Source of the DNA: Cytophagales bacterium
Lineage (GTDB): Bacteria > Bacteroidota > Bacteroidia > Cytophagales > Cyclobacteriaceae
Assembly: GCA_003500135.1 (NCBI GenBank)
Contig: DNTA01000206.1
Location: forward strand, 1-15,487
Direction of reading: 5' to 3'
DNA length: 15,487 nt
Position 1 is the stretch's first letter. Each line of letters begins with the position of its first letter. Made by a program: the position numbers and the translations under genes. The notes under the pieces are model-generated. The model did no database searches, was not told where the DNA came from, and saw nothing but the letters and a program-made list of their open reading frames with translations. Positions 15,336 to 15,487 of this stretch are shown in pieces.

Positions 15336-15487
15336 ACTTTTGCACGACATTTACTCATTTTATCATCGTGTTCTATTGACCATTTTCATGTGCTTCGTAT
15401 ATAATCCATGAAATTCTTTATGCTTAACTCAACAATGAATACGATGAAAAACAGACAATTGACCTATATTATATAAAGTCTATTATT
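15336..15487. other. Right-edge spacer with nothing recognised
   Basis: The last 152 bases are AT-rich. A 22-codon ATG reading at 15409-15477 ends in TAA and has no family resemblance. No terminator with a T-run, RNA gene or repeat was found. Confidence 0.5.

Noticed and set aside
1..15487. Defence island, CRISPR array or prophage
   Set aside because: No repeat-spacer pattern, no nuclease, helicase, restriction or phage structural gene was seen. The only mobile element evidence is the transposase at the left edge.

Overview
The window looks like a chromosomal segment of a Bacteroidota bacterium, most likely in the Cytophagales. I base this on AT-rich spacers, start sites without strong Shine-Dalgarno sequences, several promoter-like -7 elements close to the Bacteroidetes form TAnnTTTG, a short-form phosphotransacetylase next to acetate kinase, a CarboxypepD_reg-like secreted protein, and a class III cyclase fused to a TolB/FlgO-like domain and TPRs. 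Genus assignment is not possible from reading alone.

Left part (1-3300): the window opens inside the 3' end of an IS4/IS1634-type transposase. Directly behind it is a large membrane-protein gene whose open frame runs back, without a stop, into the presumed end of the insertion element. The 866-residue reading is therefore probably the surviving 3' part of a larger gene cut by the insertion. A 261-base spacer follows. It holds a promoter-like element inside an inverted repeat and, about 80 bases later, a good intrinsic terminator; together they could bound a small RNA.

Middle part (3301-8100): an AIM24/TIGR00266 family gene faces a flavodoxin-like NAD(P)H-dependent reductase, with a perfect 10-bp hairpin between them. 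Then come a very acidic small lipoprotein, a short-chain dehydrogenase closely followed by an alanine/glycine:cation symporter (TTG start), a small secreted protein that ends tail-to-tail with the symporter in a shared TTAA, and a tRNA-Leu(CAG) with its own terminator.

Right part (8119-13541, minus strand): a pta / 3-hydroxyacyl-CoA dehydrogenase-like / ackA cluster that should interconvert acetyl-CoA and acetate. The middle gene encodes a dehydrogenase with altered active-site positions. Next is the cyclase-TolB-TPR protein, whose usual adenine-selecting lysine position reads Gln. On the plus strand the window closes with a HAD-superfamily phosphatase/phosphoglucomutase-like gene and a secreted CarboxypepD_reg-like protein. 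The last 150 bases hold nothing I can call.

Most genes are ordinary housekeeping or accessory metabolism. I do not see a clear defence system, CRISPR array or prophage. The least explained items are the truncated membrane protein, the possible small RNA, and the dehydrogenase between pta and ackA. No gene-free stretch exceeds 300 bases; the longest is 3040-3300.
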